Below are positions 1 through 11,493 of a stretch of 64,000 bases of DNA, piece after piece (within the stretch, counting starts at the first letter, position 1; each line of letters opens with the position of its first letter). Below the pieces are notes generated by a model, which did no database searches, was not told the origin of the DNA, and saw only the letters and a list, made by a program, of their open reading frames with translations. Source of the stretch: Strigamia acuminata (Eukaryota > Arthropoda > Chilopoda > Geophilomorpha > Linotaeniidae). The stretch spans positions 9,192,259 to 9,256,258 of the forward strand of contig OX442320.1 of assembly GCA_949358305.1 (NCBI GenBank), read 5' to 3'. Both the position numbers and the translations under genes were made by a program.

Positions 1-1285
1 TCAGCGAGCTCATGGTGTCGAACGCGTCGTCCGGGATCGTGGAGAGTTTGTTGAAACCGAGATCCAAGACCTGGAGAGAGAAAGGCGGAGAAATTATGTT
101 TGGTTTTTTGGTTTGTTTGGTTTTCTTACCCGGAGTTCGGTGAGGCCTTTGAGGGCCGCGACCGGAAATTCTTGTAAGGCGGCGCTGAGGAGGGAGAGGG
201 AGCTGATGGTGCCTTCGACGCCCTGGAAGGCGTCGGGGGGGATGCGAGCGAGGGGGTTTCGTTCTAAATTGAGCGCCGTGAGCGATTTGAGACCTTTGAA
301 GACACTTCCGTCGAATCGGTTCACTCGATTTTGGGCGAAATCCAGGAATGCCAACGACCTGAGGATGCCCAAGGCCGGCGGCACGCGTTCCTGACCGGTC
401 GCTCGTAGACCCAGGTTGCGCAAGGAAGATTCGAGACCCAGCATCGAGTTGTTGTGGAAAACCAAAGGGTTGTCGTTCAGTTTGAGCACCTAAACACACG
501 AAACAAACGATTTTTGATGAAAAAATTAATTATTTTGATGAAATAATTGAAAAAAAAATTATTTTTGATGAAATAATTGAAAAAAAAATTATTTTTGATG
601 AAATAATTGAAAAAAAAATTATTTTTGATGAAATAATTGAAAAAAAAAATTATTTTTGATGAAAAAAATTAATTATTTTGATGGAATAATTAAGAAAAAA
701 ATTTTTTTTGATGAAAAAAAATTTTTTTTGGGTTCACCTGTAGCGGGGGGCCGACGAACGCCGCGTGGTCGATGAATTTGATTTTATTCCTCGATAGATC
801 CAGGTGAGTGAGCGCGCGCAAGGAGCGCAACGCCTCGCTCGGGACCGACTCGAGTCCATTATCCTGAAGTCCGAGCGACTCGAGCTTCGTTTCCTGCCCA
901 GCAAACGAATCCCTGGCGATCTCCTTAATCCCGCACTGAGTGAGCTGCAAACTGGACACCTGAAGAGCCCTCAAAGCGCCCCCTTGCAGCTCCCTCACAC
1001 TCCCGTTGCTCACGAACAAGAGCGCGATGTCCACAGCGCCCGCCGAGCCCAGCGCCGACACAACCTCGGACACCGCCACCAGCGAGCACTGCACCGTCAG
1101 TTGGTGACCCGCGGTCAGCGAACACGAGCACGCCGAGTGCACGGACGTCAGATTGGACGACCACGGACACTCGCAGTGGACGAGGGTCCACAAAAACACG
1201 AAGAAAACGGCGTCTGAAACGAAAGGAATGAATGAAAAGTCCATTTTAGTTGATTTGGATGTCACTCACTGGATGTGCACGCCAT
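1..1285 (-). CDS. Secreted or membrane leucine-rich-repeat protein, 5' part (3' end off the window)
   Basis: Four exons are visible on the minus strand: 1285-1270, 1213-738, 489-130 and 70 to the left edge. All junctions are GT-AG and in frame. The start ATG at 1285 gives a short exon (MACTS) that splices into NAVFFVFLWTLVHC, a convincing signal peptide followed by a cysteine-rich cap (CECPW...CSCSL). After the cap come LRR units with the LxxLxLxxNxL pattern, for example LESLGLQDNGLESVP, LTHLDLSRNKIKFID and LAFLDFAQNRVNRF. About 300 residues are in the window. The architecture fits chaoptin-type or acid-labile-subunit-like extracellular LRR proteins. Whether it ends in a membrane anchor cannot be seen. 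The next gene upstream on the same strand is also an LRR protein, so this may be a local tandem pair, though the two are not close copies. A function in adhesion or ligand binding is inferred from the family only. Confidence 0.8.
500..735. repeat. ~30 bp AT-rich tandem repeat in LRR gene intron
   Basis: About five to seven units built on TTTTTGATGAAATAATTGAA followed by an A-run lie inside the intron between the exons ending at 738 and starting at 489. The units are almost identical, with small length changes in the A-run. Confidence 0.85.
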
Positions 1286-2200
1286 GAGTGCTGAGGGGGC
1301 TGTGGTGCACTCCCCTCGCTGGAGCGTTCAAGGTCGAGTCAATTGGAGGCTCCCTCCCCCCCGTGTGGCTGTTGTTTTATGTGAGACGCGGCCTGGGGCG
1401 CTGGATTCCATGCGTGACGAGTGAGTAGGGCTGCAGGCCATGGACCTCTCCCAACTTTCACCTGTCAGTTGAGATGGGGAGGTTTGAATGAGAGAAATAA
1501 AGAAATGGAGGGATGGAGGTTGTTTTTTGTGTTGTGCGAGGTGGTTGGTTGAGTGAGTCACAGATGCGAGGTCAAGCGGAGTGACACACTCATACAATTG
1601 TCCCCAATACTCGGGGAGTATTGTTTTTGATTTGAATTGCAAAGGATGTTCGACACAAAGGATTTGTGAGAAGTTGTCATGAATAATTTATCGAGAAAAG
1701 TGGAAGAAATGGTGAAAAAGGTTCAGAAAAGTTCAGAAAAGTTCAGAAAAGGTCGAAAGGATTGTAAGGAATTGTTGAAAAGATTGAAGAAAGCTTGAAA
1801 AACGTCGAAAGTATTCGAAAAAGTGGAAAAAAAATCATTAAAAAATCATCAAAATTATGTACAATTGATAAAAATATCCGAAATTATTCGAAAAAATGAA
1901 AATATTTTGAAATAATTCGAAAAAATCAAAATATTTTGAAATTATTCGAAAAAATCAAAATATTTTGAAATTATTCGAAAAAATCAAAATACTTTGAAAT
2001 TATTCGAAAAAATCAAAATATTTTGAAATTATTCGAAAAAATGAAAATATTTTGAAATTATTCGAAAAAATCAAAATATTTTGAAATAATTGGACAAAAA
2101 ATCAAAAGAAAATTGAAAAACATCGAAAAAATTCAACAAAATTCAACAAAATTCAACAAAATAATTATTTACAATTTATTTCTTTGTTTCTTTGTTTGAT
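1286..2200. other. Intergenic region with ~30 bp tandem repeat (about 1860-2095)
   Basis: This lies between two minus-strand LRR genes. About 1290-1650 is mixed sequence without a supported gene and would hold the promoter of the downstream LRR gene. From about 1860 to 2095 there are roughly eight units of ATTATTCGAAAAAATCAAAA plus a TATTTTGAA tail. On the minus strand, AATAAA at 2180-2175 lies about 20 bases past the stop of the upstream LRR gene and is a good poly(A) signal candidate. Confidence 0.6.
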
Positions 2201-5200
2201 TTATTCTGAAGGAATTTGTGGGGTGTCCAATTCGATTTCCTCTTGCGATTTTTGCTGATTTCTGAATTTGACGCACAGAGCGACGAGTGCGGTGCAGATG
2301 GCGGCGCTGGCACTGGCAGCGACGGCCGCGGTCGCCATCTGCGCGCGGGAGTATGTTTGAGGGTGTTTGGAGTCGGTGGAGACTTCGAGGCAGGATTCGG
2401 AGTGTTGGTGGTGGTCGATGAGCTTTTGCGAGGGGGTTTGGAGCAGGGAAACGCAGAGGATGTAGGAAGAATTGGGGTCGAGTGCTGTTAGTGTGGTGCC
2501 CGAGGTGTGGTTGCCGTTCGGGTTGAGGACGTCCGCGGGGTCGAGGAATGAGTCGTTTCGGGAAAGGTGCTGGGAGCCGAAGAGACGAAGTTTGATGCGC
2601 CATAAATAATTAGGGCGAGAGAAAAGTGCTTTGAAGTTAAGTGGCGATTTTACTTTCTCTTCAACCCAAACCGGTTCCTCGTCAAAAACAGTCCATTTTA
2701 TGACGATGTTGTCACTCGTGGCGCTGGCACTCATCTGCAATTTGCAAAGAAAAGATTTTTAAGCAAAAAATATTTTTTTTGGCTATTATTTTGCTTTTTT
2801 TGATATTTGTTAAAACAAATTCTGTTGGGTTTTGTTGACTTTTATTGATGTTATTATATTTTACTGGATTTTATTGATGTTATTAGATTTTACTGGATTT
2901 TATTGATGTTATTAGATTTTACTGGATTTCATTGAATTATTTTATTTTTTATCGGAATTTCTTTGGATTTTTTTGAATTTCTTTAGATTTTTTGAATTTC
3001 TTTGGATTTTTTTGAATTTCTTTAGATTTTTTGAATTTCTTTGGAAGGTTTTTGAATTTCTTTGGAAGGTTTTTGAATTTCTTTGGATTTTTTTGAACTT
3101 CTTTGGAAGGTTTTTGAATTTCTTTGGAAGGTTTTTGAATTTCTTTGGATTTTTTTGAACTTCTTTGGAAGGTTTTTGAATTTCTTTGGAAGGTTTTTGA
3201 ATTTCTTTGGAAGGTTTTTGAATTTCTTTGGAAGGTTTTTGAATTTCTTTGGATTTTTTTGAATTTCTTTAGATTTTTTGAATTTCTTTGGATTTTTTTG
3301 AATTTCTTTGGAAGGTTTTTGAATTTCTTTGGATTTTTTTGAATTTCTTAAGGTTTTATGGATTTCTTTGGATTTTTTTGAATTTCTTTGGATTTTTTTG
3401 AATTTCTTAAGGTTTTATGGATTTCTTTGGATTTTTTTGAATTTCTTTGGATTTTTTTGAATTTCTTTAGATTTTTTGAATTTCTTTGGAAGGTTTTTGA
3501 ATTTCTTTGGAAGGTTTTTGAATTTCTTTGGATTTTTTTGAACTTCTTTGGAAGGTTTTTGAATTTCTTTGGAAGGTTTTTGAATTTCTTTGGATTTTTT
3601 TGAACTTCTTTGGAAGGTTTTTGAATTTCTTTGGAAGGTTTTTGAATTTCTTTGGATTTTTTTGAATTTCTTTAGATTTTTTGAATTTCTTTGGATTTTT
3701 TTGAATTTCTTTGGAAGGTTTTTGAATTTCTTTGGAAGGTTTTTGAATTTCTTTGGATTTTTTTGAATTTCTTTAGATTTTTTGAATTTCTTTGGATTTT
3801 TTTGAATTTCTTTGGAAGGTTTTTGAATTTCTTTGGATTTTTTTGAATTTCTTAAGGTTTTATGGATTTCTTTGGATTTTTTTGAATTTCTTTAGGAATA
3901 CCGCTATTGGAATCTTTTGGAATCCCGGTATTGGAATTTTGTTGAATTGTATGTATTTTGTTTTGATTTTGCTTTGATTTTGTTTTGACTTGTTGAACTC
4001 GTTTGGACTCGTTGAACTTTTTTGAATTATTTCTTTACTTGAAATTGAATTTGTTGAGACGTTTGTTCCGGTTGAGATGAGGTGACGGGAGTTGTGAGCG
4101 TGTGATCGTTGATTGTGAAAGATGTGTGAATGGGTTGAGATGTTTCCTGAAGGGTCGTTGCACCTCTGCAGTTATTGAGGTGGACGTAGTGGACATCTCC
4201 CTCGACGGGCGCGATGCACACGAGGTAGAAGTGCGGCGCATTCAATCCCCGTACACTGTCGCTGTAGATGCTGCCTTCTTTGGCCGGTTGGTTTTTTTGA
4301 TAATTTGATAATGTGAATTGAGTCTGGTTGAAATTGTAGATGCCAGAGTCGAAAAGTCGAAGAATCACGGCCCATTCCAGGTTGGGAAACGCGTAGAAAT
4401 CATCATCCACCTAGAAAATTAATACATTTGCACCATTTAGCAATCAATATTGATCATTTGCACCGACTTCGCAATAGATTTTCACCATTTTTATCGATTT
4501 TGCAATCAATTTTCACCATTTTTATCGATTTTGCCATCAATTTTCACTATTTTCTGTCGATTGTTCAATTAATTTTTATCAATTTTGATAATTTTCATCA
4601 ATGTTTCCATCAATTTCGATCATTTTCATCAATTTTTCAATCAATTTTGATCATTTTCATTGATTTCTTAAGCAATTTTGTTCATTTACATTGATTTCTT
4701 AAGCAATTTTGATCATTTTCATGGATTTCTCAAGCAATTTTGATCATTTTCATGGATTTCTCAAGCAATTTTGATCATTTTCATTGATTTCTTAAGCAAT
4801 TTTGATCATTTACATTGATTTCTCAAGCAATTTTGATCATTTTCATGGATTTCTCAAGCAATTTTGATCATTTTCATGGATTTCTCAAGCAATTTTGATC
4901 ATTTTCATTGATTTCTTAAGCAATTTTGATCATTTACATTGATTTCTCAAGCAACTTCTACAAATTAATCTATTATTCAATCAATTTTGACCATTAATAC
5001 CTTCCAAGAAATGAATAGAGCTTGAACTTGGCTTTGCACGTCCATCAGATGAAGAGATTGAAACAGGCCAAGATGAAAAGATGCCAAATCTCGATCGGTG
5101 ACATAGACGACGTGCGGCGATCGCGATCCCGATTCCGACGCCGTATCGCCCGGCCGAGTGAACTCGCTCGGACAAAGCCGGTTGTCGTTGATATTGGCCA

Positions 5201-6295
5201 ACGTGAGATCCCGCAAATAAAACGGGGTGCTGCAAGACGGCAGGCGAACCGTCAAACTAGAATTACGAAAAAGCAGATCCAACAACCACATGATGTCGCA
5301 ATTGCACTGCAGAGGATTATCTGCAAAAAATCGACTAAAAACAAGTAAACAACCGATTAAACCAACAATATACCTCTGAGTGTGAGCAATTTGATGTTGC
5401 TCGGAAAAGGATCGAATTTCAACGTGCGAATGATGTTGGAATCCAGGTGCAAGCGCTGCAAATCGCCCAGATTCTCCACCAACGACAGCGGCACATCGGA
5501 GATCCGATTACCGGATAGAACTAAAACCCGGAGCCGCGGAAACGAAACGGAAGATTTGTCGACAAACTGCTGCGGGATGACGTGCAGGCCGTTGAAACTC
5601 AAATCCACCTCTTCCACCGTCGAAGAAACCGACGTCAAGTCAAATATGTCTTGACCGATCTCCAATCTCGGGATACTTTTAATGGGCGACGTGTTCGGAC
5701 CCGACGATCCACCTTGAGAGAACCCCAACTGGTTGAACGATGCGCGCAACTCCTTGAGCGGACCCGCGCTGAAATCCGTCGGGATAACCCGGATGTTGTT
5801 GTCGCTAATGTCGAGCGTCGCCAGTTGTTTGAGGTTTTGAATGGCGCTCGGTAAAGTGAGCAATCTGAAATTTAACATTTTTAATTAACTGATATTCCTT
5901 CGTTTTATTTTATTTCTCACTTGTTGCCGGACATGTCGAGGTATTTGAGTCGATTTTCGAGTCCGGTGAAGGCGTTACCGGCGACGAATTGCAACTGGCT
6001 GTTGGCGACGCGAATCGTTTCGACGTTGTCCTCAAATTGCGCGAATAAATTGGGCAGTGTGTGGATGTCGCATTCGGATATGTCCACGCTGGACACGTTG
6101 CCCACTAAGGGGTTTATGTTCGGGCCCGTTTCCGTGGGTCTGAGGCTCGCTAACGACTTGGATATGAGCTCGAGGACCGAGTGGCGACACGTTACGATCG
6201 AATTTTTCACCATTTCTCCAAGTTGTAGTTCGACCACGCACGATTTTTGATCAATTGCACTCAGAATCCGACACAAGGCGAAAATTAAGGAGATG
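2201..6295 (-). CDS. LRR receptor-like type I membrane protein with two FN3-like modules
   Basis: Five minus-strand exons are supported: 6295-5921, 5864-5374, 5320-5001, 4410-4039 and 2734-2201. All are joined by GT-AG introns with consistent phase, about 697 codons. The N-terminus reads ISLIFALCRILSA, the tail of a likely signal peptide; no ATG precedes it in this exon, so a first exon is missing from my model. LRRs follow (LKYLDMSGNK, LATLDISDNNIRVIP, LRVLVLSGNRISDVP, LQRLHLDSNIIRTL), then a cysteine cap starting DNPLQCNCDIMWLLDLLF. Two beta-rich modules resembling fibronectin type III come next (VQALFISWKV... and NIVIKWTVFDEEPVWVEEKV...). A membrane segment near the C-terminus (MATAAVAASASAAICTALVAL) is followed by a ~30-residue acidic tail. 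LRR-FN3-TM proteins include FLRT and related adhesion receptors; orthology is not claimed. The intron 4038-2735 is full of repeats. Confidence 0.8.
2945..3895. repeat. ~20 bp tandem repeat filling LRR gene intron
   Basis: Roughly 45 units alternate between TTTGAATTTCTTTGGAAGGT and TTGAATTTCTTTGGATTTTT, with a minor TTCTTAAGGTTTTATGGA variant. The mixed order of variants suggests repeated unequal exchange. Plus-strand open frames here (DFFEFLWKVFEFL-like) are products of the repeat period and not genes. Confidence 0.9.
4480..4960. repeat. ~31 bp tandem repeat in LRR gene intron
   Basis: Units carry TCAAGCAATTTTGATCATTT followed by TCATGGATTTC. The first part of the tract (to about 4650) is more diverged (ATTTTCACCATTTTTATCGA), and the later units are nearly identical. 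It lies between the exons at 5001 and 4410. Confidence 0.85.
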
Positions 6296-6547
6296 CTAAT
6301 TTAGAATTAGATTTAATTAGAATTAATTATGTTAGAGGGGGAAAAAAAAGGTGTTTTTCAAGTTTTTCGTGTGATTTTTGTCGTTTTTCATGCGACTTTT
6401 ACTTCCTACATACAATAGTCAGGAAGTTTTTAATAGCTTGGGAATTTTTCTCATTTCGAGGGTTCCGTGAACTTTAAATCGAAAGTAATTTAAAAAAAGA
6501 AAAAAAAAAAGAAACTTGTTTTGTTTTCCCTGTCAAGTTTTGCTTAC

Positions 6548-6683
6548 GAGCATCGAAGCGACGATGTCTCCATTTCCTTCCGTCCTTGCGGTTAATCCGT
6601 AATCCCAAGCGCCTCGATACGATGTAAAATTGTAAACTACGTGGTATAAACCCGCTCCAAGTGATGTAATGTCTACAAATTTC
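6548..6683 (-). other. Unassigned exon-like open segment
   Basis: A minus-strand stretch bounded by CTGAAG (acceptor side, exon from 6683) and GTAAGC (donor at 6547) is open for 45 codons with a protein-like composition: KFVDITSLGAGLYHVVYNF then TSYRGAWDYGLTARTEGNG. It is more GC-rich than its surroundings. The phase does not join cleanly to the LRR exon starting at 6295, so I do not add it to that gene. The GLYHVVYNF pattern loosely recalls a beta-sandwich strand (as in C1q-like domains), but this is only an impression. It could be an exon of the LRR gene with an unseen partner, or a gene relic. Confidence 0.3.
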
Positions 6684-6806
6684 CTTCAGGGTGTTGTGAC
6701 GTTACTTATAAATAAATCATGTTGTCTTTAAAAGAAATATATTTTTTTTAAAAAGTAACCTTTAGCCTGTTTTGTTTACTTTTTTATTTTTTATTTTTTT
6801 TTTTAG

Positions 6807-8682
6807 ATTGGAATCTGGTTTGCCCGATCTAGGCTGCTGCTTATTACATCAGAAACTACAGGTGGCAATCAAATACGTCACTTTTTTGTAATTTTTTTGT
6901 AATTTTGTATTTTTTTTAGATGCTTAATTGCTGCATCGAGCGGAAGAAAATCCGGGAAAACCGACAAAATCGTGCGAGTCGAGCCGAGGACGAAAGGGGT
7001 TTATTTATTTTATTATTTACCAATTTTTATAATTTGTTATCGATTTATAATTTGTTAATTTTGTTGAATGATTAAATATTTTATTTTTTAGAAAGTTCTA
7101 GTGATGATGAGGAGTTTTTTGAATGCTATGAAAAAACTTGTTCCTCAACTGATGTCACTTCAGATGCGGAAAGACCTTCGTCCAGCGCCACCAAGGACAG
7201 ACCCGAGTCCAGCGAGTCCAGCGGATCCGCGGACGGCGTCTTTAAGGACACGGTCTCGCACCAACCCGACGGACGACTCAGACGCTGCGGCGACTTGCGC
7301 TTGTTGAAGTCGGACCAACCGCTTTACATTCCAGTCACACAGGTTCCTTTCTCCACTCAGTTTCCCTTTCATTCGACGACCATGAAATTAAATGCGGATT
7401 AAAAAAAAGAAATAATGGGAAAAGAAATAAAGAATGAAAGGAAAAAAAAATTAATTACACGATTAAAGAAATGTGAGATGTTTATAGTTGTGAACGAAAG
7501 GGAGAGAGAGAAAAAAGCGTTTAAAACGATTAAAACGACTCGTTTAATTGATTTTCCCACTTTGATTCGCAGGAACCGACCCCGATGACCGAAGATCTGC
7601 TCGAGGAACACGCCGAGGTTCTCGTCCAGTTGGGCACGGACGCGCAAGGCACCGAATTGCGAGCGAAAATGCAAAGCGCGTGTTTACTGTCCGACATGGA
7701 GGCCTTCAAAGTAATAGCAGGAAGTGGAAAAGGAATTGAAAATTATTAAAACCGTCGATTGTTTTGCAGGCAGCCAATCCCGCGTGCTGTTTGGAGGACT
7801 TTGTTCGATGGTATTCGCCTCGAGATTGGATCCAGGAGGACGACGAGGGCAAGAGGGGTCATCTGAGCACGCGCATGATGCTGCCCGGCAATATTTGGAC
7901 GGATGTTTGGGAGACCGCCAACGCGGTGCCGTCGAGGCGGCAGAGACGGCTGTTTGACGACACCAGGGAGGCCGAGAAGGTGCTTCATTGGTTGGCGTCG
8001 TTGACGGTCGGGCAGCTGGTCACGCATTTGATGCCTGTGATGTTGCACGCGGCGTTGTCGACGGCGGCGAACGCGGTGGGCAAGAACGACGAGGATTCGG
8101 TGCTCGTGATCGCGCAGAGGATTTCTAAGATTTTGCGGGCGCCCAAAGTGGACGTGAAGCGCTACGAGGAGATCGCGAGGCTAATTTCGGGGCTGGAAGT
8201 GACCACTGCACGAATTACGTCGTTGAAGACGAAGTTGTTTTCTCCGGAGGGGGTCCCGGAGATTGAGAAACTCATTGTGGAACTGTTGCAGCAAGGGGAA
8301 GTTCAACTCGTGGGTGCGAGCAGAGGACCCGCGGGTCAGGCTGTGGTCAAATTGTTCACGCAGGCGCAAAAGGTCGAATAGATATTTGAATTTATCGATT
8401 TTTATTAATTTTTTGTTTTGTTTTTAGTCTTTGAATATGTTGATCGATGCAGATTCGTCCGATGAAGAGATCGCCACGTCCGACGACGGTTCCACGAAGT
8501 CGAAAAGTCATCCAGCAATTAGTGAATTCCCTAAACCGACGGCGCGTGAATTTATTTTACGCGCGACAGTTCCACGTCCAGCGCCGTACTCGACGCCGAC
8601 GCCGCAGCGCTTGTTTTGCGTTCTGCAGTCGGACGAAACGAGATTAGCGGGCGCGTTTTCGCAGGACACGACTTTCCAGTGA
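6807..8682 (+). CDS. RAB3GAP1: RAB3GAP1, C-terminal half (Rab3 GTPase-activating protein catalytic subunit)
   Basis: Six plus-strand exons join in frame: 6807-6861, 6920-6998, 7092-7342, 7573-7710, 7770-8372 and 8428-8682 (stop TGA 8680-8682), giving about 459 residues. Signature stretches of the RAB3GAP1 C-terminal half are clear: LPDLGCCLLHQKLQ/MLNCCIERKK, then PLYIPVTQEPTPMTEDLLEE, SDMEAFKAANPACCLEDFVR and RRQRRLFDDTREAEKVLHWL. In animals this protein pairs with RAB3GAP2, acting as a GAP for Rab3 and a GEF for Rab18 in membrane trafficking and autophagy. The full-length human protein is ~980 residues; here nothing upstream of 6807 matches the N-terminal half, although 6801-6806 is a good splice acceptor. 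AATAAA at 8715-8720 is the likely poly(A) signal. The gene converges on the small membrane-protein gene, with stops only ~90 bases apart. Confidence 0.9.
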
Positions 8683-8771
8683 TGTGCAATCAAAGAATAA
8701 TGATGAAAATGAAAAATAAATTAATGAATCTATTCGATATACATTTTTCTTGTTTAATTCTCTTTGTTCCC

Positions 8772-9262
8772 CTAAATCTGCAGAGCTGGGATCGTGAATT
8801 CCTCCAAGTCGTCGTTCTTCACTCGTTTCTGACAGAGGCAGCAACAAATCTTATTTTCGCTGCACAATTCCCAATCCGAGCGGAAATACGCGACGCACAC
8901 GCCCACGATGAAAACCGCGCCGAACAAACACGACCAGACGATGGCTTCGTTCACGCTGCAAGTTGGCGAAGAATTAAATGGGAATTGGGAGAAATAAATG
9001 AAGATGTACCTTTGTTCTTCGAGCGACAATTTCACGCAACAGGTGGGGCGGTTTGCGTCGTTGCAGCAAATCTCGGTCGCGTTGCACGAGTAAACGTTTT
9101 CCAAAATTTGCCACGGGATGTTTGGGTCGAATCTGCAGTCGATTGACGCTACGGGTTAGAATTGGTTTGAAATTGATGTTTTTTGGCTCGTTTGAGATTG
9201 TTTTTACCTGAATGAGGCAGACAGGTGAGCAGAGAAGCGAGCAGAGGTAAAGCGGGCTTCAT
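8772..9262 (-). CDS. Small cysteine-rich single-pass membrane protein
   Basis: Three minus-strand exons (9262-9208, 9148-9010, 8955-8772) join in frame to give 125 residues. The start MKPALPLLASLLTCLPHS is a clear signal peptide. The ectodomain is short and rich in cysteine pairs (DCRFDP, CNATEICCNDANRPTCC). One membrane segment follows (AIVWSCLFGAVFIVGVCVAY), then a cytoplasmic CCCLC cluster and an acidic tail ending PALQI. The layout (signal, CC-containing ectodomain, one TM, palmitoylation-like Cys cluster) resembles Shisa or CX-module proteins of animals, but I cannot assign a family. An alternative start inside the first exon is not needed. It lies tail to tail with RAB3GAP1. Confidence 0.7.
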
Positions 9263-9539
9263 TTTGCACTTTTTTGGTATTTATTTGGGATCGATTAGTT
9301 GCTAAGTAACTAAAGCACTGATTTGCGTGTAAGTTAATGGATAATGATTATTATTATTATTATTATTGCTGATAACAACGGATTTTTCTCTTTGTAGTTT
9401 TTATTGAGTTATTTTTCCAGTCGCGAATAAAATTTTCTTAAATGTGATGTGCGGGTAGGTGTTTTATTTTATTTTTTATTTTAGAAGAATTTTGTTCTAT
9501 GTAAAAATAAGGGATTAGTGTTTGGAATTGTGTTGGTAG

Positions 9540-10005
9540 GCGACAGTTGCATCGCGCCGCCATAGTAAACGTGATATTTTGTGACGTCATCGTTCGTATC
9601 GAGGTTGACTCGAGTTTTGAATTTTACTTTTGATGCCGGTTTTCAGGAACAGATAGAGCTCGGTTTGCGCGTTAACAAGTTTGTAGTTTTTGAAATAACT
9701 AATTAATGGGAGAGATATAAGAGCTAGAATTCGTTATGAGTTGAAATTTAGCGTTGAAATTGAAACGTGGATGTGATGTGAAAACAAACTCAACATAGGC
9801 GAAAATGATGGGAGTGGAGGGAAACTGCCAAACCGAGCCAACACCACAGAATAACAATAACACACAGTCAACGCGATATTTTGTGACGTCATCCTTGGCA
9901 TCGAGGTTGAGGCGAGTTTTGAATTTTACTTTACATGCGGGTTTGATCAGGTAGGGCGAGGTTTGCGAGGACTGGCAGTCAGTGTCCGATTTGATATGTA
10001 TCGAT
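9540..10005. repeat. Direct repeat, copy A of ~450 bp dispersed element
   Basis: The segment from GCGACAGTTGCATCG to the GTATCGAT block is repeated at 11494-11942 in the same orientation with mostly small differences. Each copy holds two internal, related blocks beginning GCGATATTTTGTGACGTCAT (or close variants) that continue into a shared GAGTTTTGAATTTTACTTT stretch. No protein-coding function is supported. It may be a non-autonomous element or long terminal-type repeat; canonical TG...CA ends are not seen. Confidence 0.75.
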
Positions 10006-10527
10006 GAAGAGTGGCGAGGACGTGTTGAAGAGCGAAGGAAATTTGTCGATTGTAAAATGAATGTTTCGAATTTATTTTCAAAATCTTTTTGTTTTGTTTT
10101 GTTTTTTTCTTCATTTTTTGACGAGTTAAGACTGAGCGAATTATTTGGATTTCGTAGTGCCAATATTTTTGTTGTTCTTAATCTCATTTTTTTGTGTCTA
10201 TTTGTGTATAGTAATTTATGTATTTGATTTGTCGAAATCCCGAGTTGCATTCGTGACATTATCATTGATCGTGTTATGTTTGTGGTTGGGTTTTTTCCTT
10301 TTGTTTAGAATTGGATACCGTGGCAGGTGTCGCTGTGAATGTAGTGTTTAAGAATTCGAAACGATTAAAATTGAATATATTTCGTTTTATTATTATTCCT
10401 TTCAACTTTCTCTGAATTTTGATGTGTGTTCATTCTTTTCCATGTCTTATTTACGATGGATTTTGCCCGGTGTTAAAATATCCCGTTTGCATAGTACAGC
10501 TCGTTCAAAATATTGTCTTTGATCGGT

Positions 10528-11290
10528 GACGCCACTCAACGGGTAAAAAAGAAGACATTTTTCGTCTTTTTACAGCTTTTGCGTGTGTTTAATAAAGTGC
10601 ATACGTTTTTTCAATCGACAGTTCCGGTTTCACGTGCGAACGATAAATCGAGGACTTACTACAGTAATACGTTTATTAAACTCCTGGATGTCGCATCTCG
10701 AAGGAGGTCTTTTTCAACTGCCCACCGGTAGTCGTCCATGGGCTATAAAACGAATCTCGTCCAAAAAAGTGCACTTTGACGGTGGCGCCACTCAACGGGT
10801 AAAAAAGAAGACATTTTTGTTTTTTACAAAAACCACGAGGCACATTGCAGGTTTAATAGGTCTTACATGTGGGCGATAAAGCAAGTTTAACCTCTTGGTA
10901 AACCATGAAAGGGTTGTGCTATATCGATTTGCTCTCCGCCGAGGAGCCCGGACAGAAATCGCCGTTGCGTTGCGCGTGAGTTGCACCGTGGCGTTTTGAA
11001 ATGTCTTCTTTTTTACCCGTTGAGTGGCGCCACCGTAGAAAGTGCATTTTTCTTGAACGTGATTCGTTTTATAGCCCATGGTCAACTACCGGTGTGCAGT
11101 TGAAAAACCGTAGTAGTATAACCGTAGTAAGTCCTCGATTTGTCGTTCGCGTGTGAAAATGGAACTGTCGATTTAAAAAACGTATGCACTTTATTAAACA
11201 CACGCAAAACCTGTTGAATCTATACAGTATATCGTAGTTTGTAAAAAGAGGAAAAAAGTCTTCTTTTTTACCCGTTGAGTGGCGCCACCA
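10528..11290. mobile_element. Foldback (long inverted repeat) element
   Basis: A left arm at about 10528-10825 and a right arm at about 10998-11290 are reverse complements of each other with moderate divergence, separated by ~170 bases. Each arm is bounded by a copy of CCACTCAACGGGTAAAAAAG or its complement, giving four copies (near 10531, 10787, 11001 and 11258). Inside the arms, AATAAAGTGCATACGTTTTT, TCCTCGATTT-type and GGGCTATAAAACGAAT blocks recur inverted. No transposase is visible, so this would be non-autonomous. It sits between the two 450 bp direct repeats. Confidence 0.75.
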
Positions 11291-11493
11291 TCAAAGTGCA
11301 CTTTTTTGATTCGTTGTTGAGATTCGTTGTATTCGTGGACGACTATGAAAAATACCTCGTTTCATAGGCGACATCCAACGATTTAATAAAAGTATTACCA
11401 TAATAAGTTATCGATTCCTCGGCCGCATCGAAGCATGAACTGTCGATAGAATTTTGCTTTGAATTTTACTCATGTTTGGAATAGCGTCGCTCA

